This document shows positions 33,401 through 44,094 of a stretch of DNA of 64,000 bases, piece after piece; positions within the stretch are counted from its first letter, which is position 1; every line of letters begins with the position of its first letter. The notes under the pieces are model-generated. The model made no database searches. It was not told the DNA's origin and saw only the letters and a program-made list of their open reading frames with translations. This stretch comes from Pocillopora verrucosa (taxonomy: Eukaryota; Cnidaria; Anthozoa; Scleractinia; Pocilloporidae). The DNA lies in contig NC_089319.1 in assembly GCF_036669915.1 (NCBI RefSeq), forward strand, positions 6,279,078-6,343,077. The letters run 5' to 3'. The translations under genes were made by a program, and so were the position numbers.

Positions 33401-34989
33401 GCTCAGTTCATGACAAAAGGGGAACATAATGAAGGATTATTCGTTTTATTTCAGATATGGAATAATTTTGTGAAATTATGTTGAGGAAAATATTATGAAT
33501 GAATGCAGTTTTTCATTGCAAAAAGTGTCATTCATGGTTTTATAGTGTGGTGTGAAAATTGTATTTTACAACCGGCTTTGTTTGTGGTAAAGTTTTTACC
33601 ATTATTTTACTATTATTTATTCACGTATTTGATCATTACAGGAGGTCACCTTATCAAGACTGCTTGTGAAACAGGGCACCAAAGGTAATCTCATAGTCAT
33701 CGTCGTAACAGTTTGTTACCTCAGTCAGATCAAACCGAAAAATATATTTTCATTCTCGCCTATTTCTGTTTTTTCAGTGATGTACTGTAGCCTCATTTAC
33801 GTCTTACTCTTTTGTTTTGTGTCATTTGTAGGACGAAACTTTGTTGCAAGATGCAAGCTGAGCTTGATTTCTTTGTAAAAAACTTCAACACAAAGTAAGA
33901 ATCGTAAGAATCCTACGGAGGCTCATTTTACGAGCTCTGGCTACCTGTGCCTACATTAGCAAGACGTTGAACCAGCGCCGTGATTTTACTTGAATTCGTA
34001 ACCAGCAAGTCGTGACAAATGGAGCTTGACTAGGACTATTACCCTTCACCCGATACAAGCAGATTCTCCGATCATCTTCGTCTGCCTTGAAACTGACCAG
34101 CTTTGTTTAATTTTCTTAAGGAGAAAACCGATCTGACCAGATGCGCATGGAAATTTTCAAATTTGTAAGCTCGCGTAGGGAAGACATGAAGATTTTCTAA
34201 GCGTGTGTCATCGTGTCGTCTATTGACGTGCTGATTATTTTTGTTTTCCCTTCTCTCTTTTCCAGGTGGTTCTGCCATTTTGATGACGATAACTACGTCA
34301 ATGTTCATACACTGGTGAAAACACTAAAAAAATTCAACCCGCTCGAGAATGTGTACCTGGGAAGACCAAGTCTGACGAAAGCGATGGAGGTAATGGTGAT
34401 GATACGATGGGACCGTTTCCGCATGCACAGCAGATTAAGATATCCCTGATCTGAATCGACTCTCGAATATGGACCCTCAGTATTTATTTGTTCACAGACT
34501 TGTGTTCACCTGGAATCGTGAATTTGAATCTTCCCCAGCAATTTCTATTCTTCTTAATTTAAGATGATATACAACGTATTTTTACTCCAATACACCCTCA
34601 GAAGTGAACATACAATCACTTTTGACGATTTTTATTTTTTTGTGGAAACTTTATTGTTCGAGAAAACCTCTAATTTTCGCTTAAGCAGCAATGGGCGGCA
34701 AAAAGTGTTTGGCTTTCGACGTTTCTCGTGTTTTTGACGTCATTCCTTATATGGTCATGGTGATGAATCTCATGAAGTCGTAGTTTTGACGTCAGCTGAC
34801 CGCATGCGATGATCGCAAGCAAATATCCCGTTAGATAAATCAACTTTTTAATGTTCTTTTAAAGACATAACAAGGTAAATTGTGTTGTCCATCACCGTTA
34901 AATACTCTTCATGGTAACTGGACCGTTTATTTCCAATCATTAATCACTATCTGTAGAAATCATTACTTCGTAATGTTTGTCTTGAATGA

Positions 34990-35046
<57 letters not shown>

Positions 35047-38000
35047 TTCAACCTTTTTTGTCCTTTTGTTTCAGGCCTGGGACAGATTGGACGGATATAA
35101 CGTAAGTATAAAAATGATAACAAATAATTCAACAAAAAAAAAAAAACTCATAATTTATTGTATACACGGGCAATAGAACCATCACAGTATTCTTCTATTA
35201 ATTTACGTACTGCTTTTCTTTTAATTTTTCAGAGAAAGAAATTTTGGTTCGCAACTGGTGGGGCAGGGTTTTGTTTGAGTCATGCCCTGGTGGCAAGAAT
35301 GAGCCCTCACATCAGGTAAAGCTCTCTTAAGGCCCTCTCTCCTGACGAAGAGCTGTAGACAAACATTTGTCTTTTCACCCGAGTCAAATGGCTCACACCG
35401 CCCGAGCTTGTCCTGGTTTCTAAAACATTAAGTATCTGTTAGTATTACTGCTGCTAATTCATTCAAGTTCACCCTCCCTCCTACATTTTTCAGGCCTCTC
35501 TGACAGTTCAGGGTGCCCCCTTATAACTGTCGGTCCTGGTGGGGAGAGATACTGTGAGGCAAAAGCGTGACTTTATCGCCCATCAACACAGTGCAACGAC
35601 TTACACGGTTGTAAAAGTTATTGTTAGATTTATATTAACGTTACTGTCACCTTTCATACCGTCTTGACTCTGAGTTTGCATCTCTGTAGTGATGGCAAGT
35701 TTGCAGACAGCTGTGAGCGGGTTAAAGTTCCAGATGACTGCACCATTGGATTTATTAGTGGTGAGTGAGAGAAAAGAAGTTTTGATAGCTGCCGGCTGAG
35801 ACGTGCAGGGTTGTAGTTAGAAAATGTATAATAGTAACTACACTCTAATCACCCTGAAACGATTATAAAATATTTTGTAACTTATTTTAATAAACATAAA
35901 CACTGCATCAGGAGCGGGCATCTCGTTTATTGGATACAGCGAGCGTGACATTGTCATAAAGAAAATACAGTAAAGAATAAACACAAAAACAAAGTTGAAA
36001 GAGATGCCTTCGAGTGGTTCTTGCATAACTTGGAAAATCTTAAATATCCTAGTAGCCCCCTGGGGTTTCACCATACCTACAAGCCCGCCTAAAATGCTTC
36101 AACAGTTAACACGAATCGTACATGATGAACATACTTCAGTGTCATTAGCAAAACGTTACAAAAAATATATATAATACCATGCAGGGATTAGGAAGGTTTA
36201 ACAGGCAAATGAGCCTATGGCCCCTATCATTGGAAAGTTATGGGCCATTTATAAAACGTTTGGGCCATTAGGGTAAATAAATGGGCCAGTAAAAATTTTA
36301 ACAAAGGTTTATTGCTTGTGTATTACAGTCTATACCTATACAGAGACATGGTTTTAGGTATGAAAAACCGTTGCCATGAATAACCATCCGCTATATTAAC
36401 TTCAAGTGATCTTCAAGGTTTTTGAAATGTTGTGTGACCACCAGAACAAAACGGTGATGATAAATTGCTATCAACCATTCGGCAGTTCAGTAATTGACAG
36501 TGGTCTTCTATAAAAGCTGCACTAACCTGACACTAACCAAATGAAACATAATTGTTTCTGACATCAGTTATGTTTTTTAATTACTTTGTTTTTGACAACA
36601 AAAAATTATTTGTTTTGACCATTATTGTTATAACCATATTTTAAGGCCAGAATAAGTTCAATAACAGTAAATGTTTGTTCCTTTTGCCAATAACAAATAG
36701 GTTACAGATTTTAAACCATTAAGTTTAGGTTAAACCAACCATTTCAATCAGCTATAGCCTTTTGAAAAGGTTATTGTAACTGGTCAGTTTTTACAGTGTT
36801 TCTCTATTTTGGTGTCTGTGTTACTCATTTTAATTTAAAAGCACATGGAACTCCGAGCAATAGCCTCGTTTGCATGCAAAGTCCGAGTTCAGGATCTGGG
36901 AACAAGAATGAAGCGAGCGTGATCAAACGAGCGAAGGCACTGTAGTTTTTCGCTTGTTTATGTCTCACCAAAGTGCAACTTTTACAAATTAAAATCCTTT
37001 TCACAAAATAGTTTATATTTCACTAGCTTTGTGCGGTCAGGGCGCATCACAGGCCCGGTAAGTATTTTTATAATGGGCCATTTCGTAGCTTTATGCGCCA
37101 TACGCGCATGGCGCACGGCCTTCCTAATCCCTGACCATGTGAACTCATTAGGCGGCAGAATTGAATTATATCTTCGTGGCAAGTATGGTGTATTACAAAG
37201 CAACACGCTCTTCAAGGTATGGTCTCTCCGAGACGTGGTTCCAGCATTCTGGAACATTTGTAGCCAGCGTAAAATTATTAGACAGCCGGCGGATTTCCGC
37301 CGCCTACCGCCTTCTAATGGCAAGACTGCACATGTAGACGTCATGATGACTCGTAAAATTGAGCTAAATTTGTAAACTGTGGCGTGGAAAAGATGTTCAT
37401 CATCATCATCATCAACGCTGACAACAAAAATAACGTTTTTTTTCTCGTTGCAATCGATACTGTTTTCACAATTGATTTTAAACAGTCACTAATTTATTAT
37501 CGATGTCTTTCTTCGTCGCAGAATCTCTTCTTAACGTGAGTCTGACAAGACTGAATCTTTTCCATTCTCACCTGGAAAATCTTCCAAGCATACAACAAAA
37601 CGAAATTAAGGAACAGGTGGGATATTTTTTTATTATCAATCGAAAAGTTTCTTAGTTGATCAAAATCTAGAACCGGTAACTTGATTTTCAATTTCTAAGG
37701 TACAATCAGATTTTATCAGTGCTTTTTAAATTTAATTTTCTTTCTTTCATTTTCAGATTAGTTTTAGTCATGGTTATATCGGCGGTAGATACAATCGAGT
37801 CAACATAGCTGGACCGTTTGACACGGAACAGGATCCTACGCGGTAAGACCTACGCTGGTATGATGAATTAAAGCGCTTTTCGATTGAGAGGCGCAAAACG
37901 CAAACCAAAGAGATCATAACAGCCAATCATAAGATGGGAATACTCCCCTAAGAGCCAATGAAGACGTAAAGTAAAAACGAGCAAACTGCTTAAAGCGCAG

Positions 38001-38279
38001 GTAGACGCGAGTTTTAGTTTTGCATTTGATTGGTTGAGAGAAGGGCGCGAGTTTTCTTGACCAATCACATAGCAAAGTGAGGATCATGTCGTTATCGTTC
38101 TCGCGCACAGGTCAAAATTTTTTATAGGGTATATGCTGCTTGTAACTCTTCTCACTTCTTCATTGTTCCCTTGCAGGTTTAAATCAATCCACTGCCTTCT
38201 TTATCCGGAGACAGGCTGGTGTCCGAGGTCAGAGGACGTTAATGACCAGAAGAATCGTTCGTTGCAATCCAAGAGATAG
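30482..38279 (+). CDS. fng: Fringe, O-fucosylpeptide beta-1,3-N-acetylglucosaminyltransferase
   Basis: Eleven exons join in phase to 449 residues: 30482-31087, 33141-33189, 33642-33684, 33832-33894, 34266-34389, 35075-35101, 35233-35315, 35690-35760, 37522-37616, 37757-37842, 38177-38279. Residues about 10-30 ([19 protein letters not shown]) are a type II signal anchor, followed by a basic stem of ~150 residues that is longer than in vertebrate Fringes. The catalytic domain starts at DVFISVKTT (about 178). It has the GT31 metal-binding triad in CHFDDDNYV (Asp 260-262) and TGGAGFCLS near 312-320. Fringe adds GlcNAc to O-fucose on Notch EGF repeats in the Golgi and so tunes ligand choice. All key motifs are present. 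Exon 1 carries the whole stem; intron 8 hosts a hAT-like element. Confidence 0.95.
34991..35047. repeat. (TAA)n microsatellite
   Basis: About 18 tandem TAA units in Fringe intron 5, ending 28 bases before the exon 6 acceptor, close to its polypyrimidine tract. Confidence 0.97.
36182..37133. mobile_element. hAT-like non-autonomous DNA transposon in Fringe intron 8
   Basis: The ends are a perfect 15-bp inverted repeat, CAGGGATTAGGAAGG, at 36182 and (reverse) ending at 37133. ACCATG flanks both sides directly (36176-36181 and 37134-37139), giving at least a 6-bp target duplication. The CAGGG terminus is typical of hAT elements, whose duplications are 8 bp, so two bases may have drifted. Both end regions carry repeated GGGCCAT words. 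The interior frame at 37031-37375 is not protein-like and no transposase is seen. Confidence 0.7.
37865..38075 (-). repeat. Dispersed repeat with CCAATCA words, intronic copy
   Basis: Read on the - strand it contains GTGATTGGTCAAGAAAACTC and CTCAACCAATCAAATGCAAA, matching 50160-50360 and 54955-55170. It lies in Fringe intron 10. No coding capacity; probably a MITE or SINE family. Confidence 0.65.
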
Positions 38280-38698
38280 CAAAAGCTTCCTCCCCAGAAG
38301 AGATTTAAAGTTTATTTTAGTTCACTATGATGTTGTATCAGATAGCTAAATTTTGTTCAAATTTTCTATTCGCTCTCTTTTTTAAATTATTCGTACATGA
38401 CGCGTTTTTACGAGCGTTCACTCTGGTTGTATAAAATAGTTCAAAAGAAAATTATTTGTATATTTTGATGCAAGTACAGGTTACGGTGTGACCATCAAAT
38501 TTGGAAAAGACCTCACTTACGACTTTCATGTACAATTGTTCTTGTTCTTTTTTTGCATGTATATGACGTCTATCACTTTCATTTATCGTTGGAATTAAAT
38601 GAAGACTCCTTAAAGTTCAATGGTGTTTTGTTTTCATTGCTATACCAGTAACTGCATCAAGAATGCGAAAACTTCATCTCAATAATCGAGGTTAACAG

Positions 38699-38892
38699 AC
38701 AACATTCCCGCTGTTCCAAGGAGAGTATTACACGCCTCTAGAAGCCCCAGTAATGGGCTCCTGACGCCTCTGATGTGAAAATGAGATTGTACCCAACAAC
38801 ATTCCCGCTGTTCCAAGGAGAGTATTACACGCCTCCAGAAGCCCCAGTAATGGGCTCCTGACGCCTCTGATGTGAAAATGAGATTGTACCTT
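38699..38892. repeat. Tandem duplication, two units of 97 bp
   Basis: Units start ACAACATTCCCGCTGTTCC at 38699 and 38796 and end at GATTGTACC. I see about one to two mismatches between them (CTCTAG versus CTCCAG), so the duplication is recent. Confidence 0.93.
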
Positions 38893-39124
38893 TGCGCAAA
38901 TAAAACTCATTTTCAAAAGATAGACTTTGCGCTCGGCCTCGTTTAATTTTACCTCTTTTCTGCTGTCTCTATTATTACCCCCCAGCAGATATCTTACCAT
39001 ATTGATCAGTCGTGGGTTATCTGAATGTGGATTATTCGCGGCTCCATATTTTTCGCGCACGTTTCCCGCGAAGTACGGAAGAGGTCTGGGCAAAATATAG
39101 GCTTGGTTACCTAGCCAGAACAAG

Positions 39125-39160
39125 ATGGCGGACGAAGATGTCGGTATATCCAGTGTGTGA
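39125..39160 (+). promoter_or_regulatory. Upstream ORF in a strong start context before ATPAF2
   Basis: AAGATGGCG is a near-ideal animal start context. It opens an 11-residue frame (MADEDVGISSV) that stops 26 bases before the ATPAF2 ATG and is in a different frame. If the transcript includes it, it could lower or regulate ATPAF2 translation. Alternatively, transcription starts downstream of it. Confidence 0.4.
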
Positions 39161-39186
39161 TTTCTTCGGATCCAAATACCATAATT

Positions 39187-42100
39187 ATGCCTGGGATTTT
39201 CAGATTCGGAGTCCTTCCTATGATCAGACAAACGTTCTTGCTAGACAACCAGTTTTCTACATACCAACGATGTAATTTGACGATATGCGCCATAGCAGTC
39301 AAAAGAAACCTGTCTTCTTTTCGAGGTGAGCGCGCACAATCGTATGCGGCTGGTTTAACAGTCGGTTTTGGTGGTTGTATTATTTATATATCAATACGCA
39401 GATGAAGTAGTCCCAAAACCTTCTGAGAAACACGATTGTGTCCCAAGTGACAAAGTATTGTTTTTCCCAACGCGTCCAAGCAAGCCACTAGATTTCACAG
39501 GTTTTCGATAACTAAAGCATATGCACTTGCATCCGAAAATGTTGCTAAATTTCCTAGACTTGAATCAAGGGAGGATGCTTTTAGTTGTTTTGAAAGCGCT
39601 CTTCACTGGCTCACTGTACCCCATTCCTTAGGAATTAGTTTTTTTGGTACTTATCCTGGACTTAGTGATTCATGCATTAACATTATGTTTGCTGGGTAAT
39701 TTTCAGAGAGAAAACGGTTTTATAATAAAGCAGGTATCGAGGAAGTTGAAGGTAACATTTTCATATTTTTCTTACAAGGTTAACTGAATTCAGCAGGTAA
39801 AAAAATATTTTTGAGTAATTTTTTAATTTTCAACATATAGTATCTAAATAAATATATTATATTTCTTCTTTTAGCTGCATTTTTGTGTCATGTTTCCACT
39901 GCATCTTCAGCTGTGTTCTTTTTTATTGACTGAAGCCATAGTGTTTGTCAGTCAGGATCTTGTTCCCCAAAAGACTCTCCTACACAAATGATGCATAACA
40001 TCATGAAAAAATACCAAGTCTTAAACTTAATGTGGAATTTTTTTACATATTTCATTTTGTTAGATATTGTTTCAGCTGACAAAACACTATTTAACAATTG
40101 AGAAAACTACAAAAGAACGTTGGTCTGGCTTTGAGTACATGTTCTACTGCCAGCCATTAATGTCTTGACTTTTATTACCCATCAATCTAAATGTATAAGT
40201 CATATATCTCTTAAGGTGGTTATCAGATCACAGTGGACAACAAAAAGGTGAAAACACCAGCTGGAAATCTTCTTGTTGTTCCCAGTAAACCTTTGGCCAT
40301 GGCAGTATCTGTAGAGTGGAATTCACAGGTTGACACCATCAAACCAGCAAATATGCATCTGGTAATTAAACAGCTGTTATTGTTTTGTGCAATATTTCGT
40401 TGTTGTTGTTTAGGCTGATAGGAAGCCTTGTTGTGATAATAATTTATCGCTATTTAAGCAAGAAGGAAGTCATTAGCCAGAATTGTAGTGAGGCATCTCG
40501 AAAGGGAAGACAAGCATAATATACAAGCTCAAGAATCATTCAACAAGCTGACATATTTGATTTATGGTTGGAGTGGGTGGAGAGGGAAGGTGGTAGGCTG
40601 GGGGCTATAAGAATGAGAGTCACCCTCTGGGTAATTGTGACTCATTGCAAAACAATATCCACTTGTACATTTACAACTGTATAATTGGTACAGTTTAACC
40701 AACTTTTCCCTCATAGTGTATATTATTTTGTTTATATATCTTTGCTTTATTTCTTTGTTTTGTTTTGTTTATTCTTCATTTACCTGCTGCTACCTGCAAC
40801 TTAAAATGTACAGGAAGCCTACAAGTTTATTTAGCTCTCTGATTCACAATGTATCATTACAATCTAAATAATGGTAAAACATTCTTATTCAATCAAAAAT
40901 ATTGCAAAATAGAATTATTACCGGTATTATTGAATATAATTGATTTCTGTGAATAAAGTGTTTGTCTTGTCTTTTTTCTAGTGTAGCTCATTTTGTCTTT
41001 CCATAGACTTCTCTCAGTAACACTGTGATTGACAATCCACGGACAAGAAATCATGATCAGCAAATTTCACACATTTTAGAATTTTTGAGCTCGGACAGTA
41101 TTTGGTATGCCATAAGAATCTCTGCAATTTTTGTTTACTAATACTTTTAAAGAAGTTATTGTGGTCTTCATATAACATTAATATAACAGTTGCACAATTG
41201 TTTAGTCTGAATCAGTAGTTATTTATCTAAGAAGGAAATAGTACTATGGTACATTATCATTGTTGGCTATCATTTCACAATCACTAATTTTTAGAGTGAC
41301 TGGCATCTAATTTCTCCTTACAATATCACCTCAGAATCACATTTGAAGATCACAGGTTAGAATAAAGGAAATGATCACAAATTAAAGAAGCTCTTGATTG
41401 TGAAACAAATTCTCTTTTCAAAACTATAGGACAACAGTATTGAGAAGAGTATGGAGAATATGCATACTGATGTTGGAGTCTAAAGGATTAATCATGTGAT
41501 TCTTTCTAAACTCTGCAGCTTTTTTGCGGATGAACCTGAAGAGTTAGTGGATCTACAAAGAAAGGAATGGATACCTATCATGGAATGGTTTAACAACAAG
41601 TAAAACAAATTTTGCTGTTATTAATAACTTCGTTATCATGAGCATTGGTCATTACAAACTGTCCTATGGGAAAATCTCTGTTAATTTGCAAAATATGGCA
41701 TTGTTTTACTGCAGAGTAGTTCTGAAAGGATAATTTTTTTACAGTGACTGATGTTTTGACAACCTGAGGGGAGGGTATCATTGGAGTTGAGTGAACTACA
41801 AAGTTTTTTAATCCATTTGATTGGACCAATAAATCTTTTCTTGACTCTTAGGATGTCTTCTGCTCAGGTGGTTCTAGAATCACTCCTTCTTAATGATAAC
41901 AGAGGCTTTCAAGACTACACTTATTCAGATGCTCATACTACATGGTCATATCAATTACTTTGTATCTTTAGATCAACGAATTGATAATAACTGGTAAATG
42001 CATGCTAATTTAGGTATTAATTTGTTATTACCTTTGGAGGTATTCAGTACCTGTTGAACCAAGTCATGGTCTGCTGGCGGCGACCATACCAGACGATGCT

Positions 42101-43495
42101 GAGGAACGACTAAAGGCTCATCTGACACCACTTGACAGCTGGTCCCTAACCGGTAAGTATGTCAGCGAAGTGACCAAGGATGTCTGCGAAGAGACTGGTA
42201 TGTCGGCGAGTTGACCAAAGGCGACCGTCGACGAGTTGACCAAAGGTGTTGCGAGAAAACTAATTGTGTCAGCGAGGTGACCAAAGTTGTCGCGAGAAAA
42301 CTAATTGTGTCGGCGAGGTGACCAAAGGTGTCGCGAATGGATTAATTGTGTTGACGAGCTGGTGGTCGGCGAAGTGACCCGGTACCCCGACAACAGTCCT
42401 TTTCAGGACTACTCGCACCTGAACGATCAAATTTCATGTTCCAATAAAATCACATGTAACTGTTAAACTCGTGGTCATCCAGACATCTTCAGAGGTCGAT
42501 TAATAGTTTTCATACTCACTAAAAGCATCATTTTGAGAAATCAGTGTGAAATGTAGCGGGAAATCTCTAGTGCACGATGTTGAATATTATTTCTAAAACT
42601 TGTTCTCTTTATTCGACAGGCCTCGAGTTTGCTGTGGAAACATTGAAGTCATTTATTCTTACGATGGCACTCATCGAAAATCACCTCACGGTGGAAAAAG
42701 CTGTTCATTTGTCCAGACTAGAGCTAGAATTTCAGGTCTGTTGTTTCACCATTATTCGTCATTGATTGCTGGAATGGACTACTCACTCGTGTTACTTAAA
42801 TCAATCATATTTACTCATTAAACTACAAGAAAGTAGTGTACATTTGGTGGGAACAATTAGTTATGCTTTAGACTATAATAAGGTGCAGGGTAGTGAAATG
42901 TGAAGGAATGCACTGTTTGGTAATGTGACTCAAAAGAAACAACTTACTACAATTCTATAATATTCTGATGAAAGGGCGCTGCATTTAAACAGGAGCGCTG
43001 GGGCAAACGGTAATCCATGATTTTTGCAGCTACATTTTTCTCCTACAAATTTGACTCATGGTAGGGAAGACAAGCGGGGGCGGAGGAGGGGACGAAGGAT
43101 TGGGAATGCGAACGTTTCTTCCCCAAAAAATCCTTATGTTTCGCCTGTCATGCAAGGCAAACATATTTACTTATTTCTTAATCTCATTGTGCGCCCTTGC
43201 GCCCTTAGTTTCTTCAAACCGAGCGTCTGGCGCAAGCGGAGAGAAATCCTTGTAAAAGTGTAGGAAAGCATCACCCTTGCCCTCGATTTTGTTTTTCTTT
43301 GGTATGGTTTTGGAATTGAAGTGTGCACTCGGTTATTACAAACTGTGTTTTTTTTCTTTACTGCAGATAAGCCGGTGGGGTAGTGTGGAATGGGCGCACG
43401 ATCTGGAGTTGATGGAGACCAGGAGTAGGGTGGCTGCCGCTGTTTTGTTTTACAGTCTAAATAACAGAAGTAGAACTTTACCATCAAGTTCATAA
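39187..43495 (+). CDS. ATPAF2: ATP synthase F1 assembly factor 2 (ATP12 family)
   Basis: Eight phase-compatible exons give 288 residues, against 289 in human as I recall: 39187-39325, 39707-39751, 40216-40361, 41007-41104, 41519-41599, 42040-42152, 42620-42735, 43367-43495. The first ~45 residues are basic and hydroxylated, lack acidic runs and look like a mitochondrial presequence (MPGIFRFGVLPMIRQTF). The ATP12 core follows: ERKRFYNKAGIEEVEGGYQI, VKTPAGNLLVVPSKPLA, VEWNSQVDTIKPANMHLTSL, EFLSSDSIW, LEFAVETLKSFILTMALIE and SRWGSVEWAHDLELMETR. ATP12 chaperones the F1 alpha subunit in the mitochondrial matrix before hexamer assembly. I chose the ATG at 39187 as the first in frame. It appears complete and single copy. 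Confidence 0.95.
41293..41490. repeat. MITE-like repeat (CCTTTAACTCCCA family), diverged copy
   Basis: Shares ATCTAATTTCTCCTTACAAT near the left end and GTTGGAGTCTAAAGGATTAA at the right end with the family. The left terminus is eroded. It lies in ATPAF2 intron 4. Confidence 0.45.
42157..42380. repeat. Degenerate tandem repeat with GTCGGCGAGTTGACC words
   Basis: Irregular repeats of TGTCGGCGAGGTGACCAAAG and GCGAGAAAACTAATTGTGTC, about 35-45 bp apart, fill ATPAF2 intron 6 just after the exon 6 donor. Five or more partial units are visible. Confidence 0.75.
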
Positions 43496-44094
43496 TCATC
43501 TCTCTTTCTAGAGCATCAACATATTTTGCTCCTCTTGATGTGTGTCGACAGTGCTTAAGACTCCTTTGTAGGATCCGGACCGCGTCAGGATAACTTTTTA
43601 ACCGAAAAAAATGGTATTTTTACGGCCGGAAAATGTACTAGAAATTGAAAGAGCTTGTTAGTTTTGTTACTTGTTAGTTAGAGTATCCTTGGTTAATGTA
43701 ATCCATATTTAATAGTTTAAAACCTTACTGTTGAGTTTTTTCTTTGAAATTCCTTTTGAGCCTTACAGCTAACTGATTTCTATTTTTTTCCTTAAAATTT
43801 TCAGATCGACCCTTTACATTTACGAGCAAGCAAAAAAAAATCATACAAAATATTTAATCGCACATAGTATGTCTAACTGACTCATTAAAATCCCATCTAA
43901 CAAATGTTCTGAGTCAACTTTGATAGGTCACACTTTGCTTTTTCACGTGTAGTTTTCATCCGTCACTGTTTGTTATAGGATTCAGATGTGTATACCTGGT
44001 CATCCTTGAAGATTGATCCAACATTAATTTACCTAAGAGAGATAGGCTGGGCTTTACGTCAACGGGAACGGATCGGGTAACGTTATCAGAATTT
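43496..44094. other. Convergent spacer between ATPAF2 and BTB locus 8
   Basis: AT-rich 3' flanks of two converging genes. It contains one orphan exon-like frame (43979-44080), described separately. Nothing else seen. Confidence 0.4.
43979..44080 (+). other. Orphan exon-like open segment
   Basis: After an acceptor-like TTTGTTATAG, 33 codons read DSDVYTWSSLKIDPTLIYLR and on to a TAA. The composition looks protein-like (Trp, Tyr and charged residues in balance). It could be an alternative last exon of ATPAF2, a remnant, or chance. No partner exon was found and no family recognised. Confidence 0.2.

Larger units (their letters stand above)
38280..39186. other. Spacer between Fringe and ATPAF2
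   Basis: It holds the Fringe 3' UTR, then a 97-bp tandem duplication (38699-38892), then the presumed ATPAF2 promoter and leader. An AATTAAA near 38594 could serve as the Fringe polyadenylation signal. No gene is seen. Confidence 0.45.

Noticed and set aside
34213-34449. Frame reading through the Fringe exon 5 borders
   Set aside because: The Fringe frame enters at the acceptor at 34266 and leaves at the donor at 34389; the rest is intron.
37031-37375. 114-codon + strand frame in Fringe intron 8
   Set aside because: It crosses the transposon end at 37133 and is overlapped by an equally long antisense frame; no family features.
39012-39275. 87-codon frame overlapping ATPAF2 exon 1
   Set aside because: The other frame gives a mitochondrial presequence that splices in phase into the ATP12 core.
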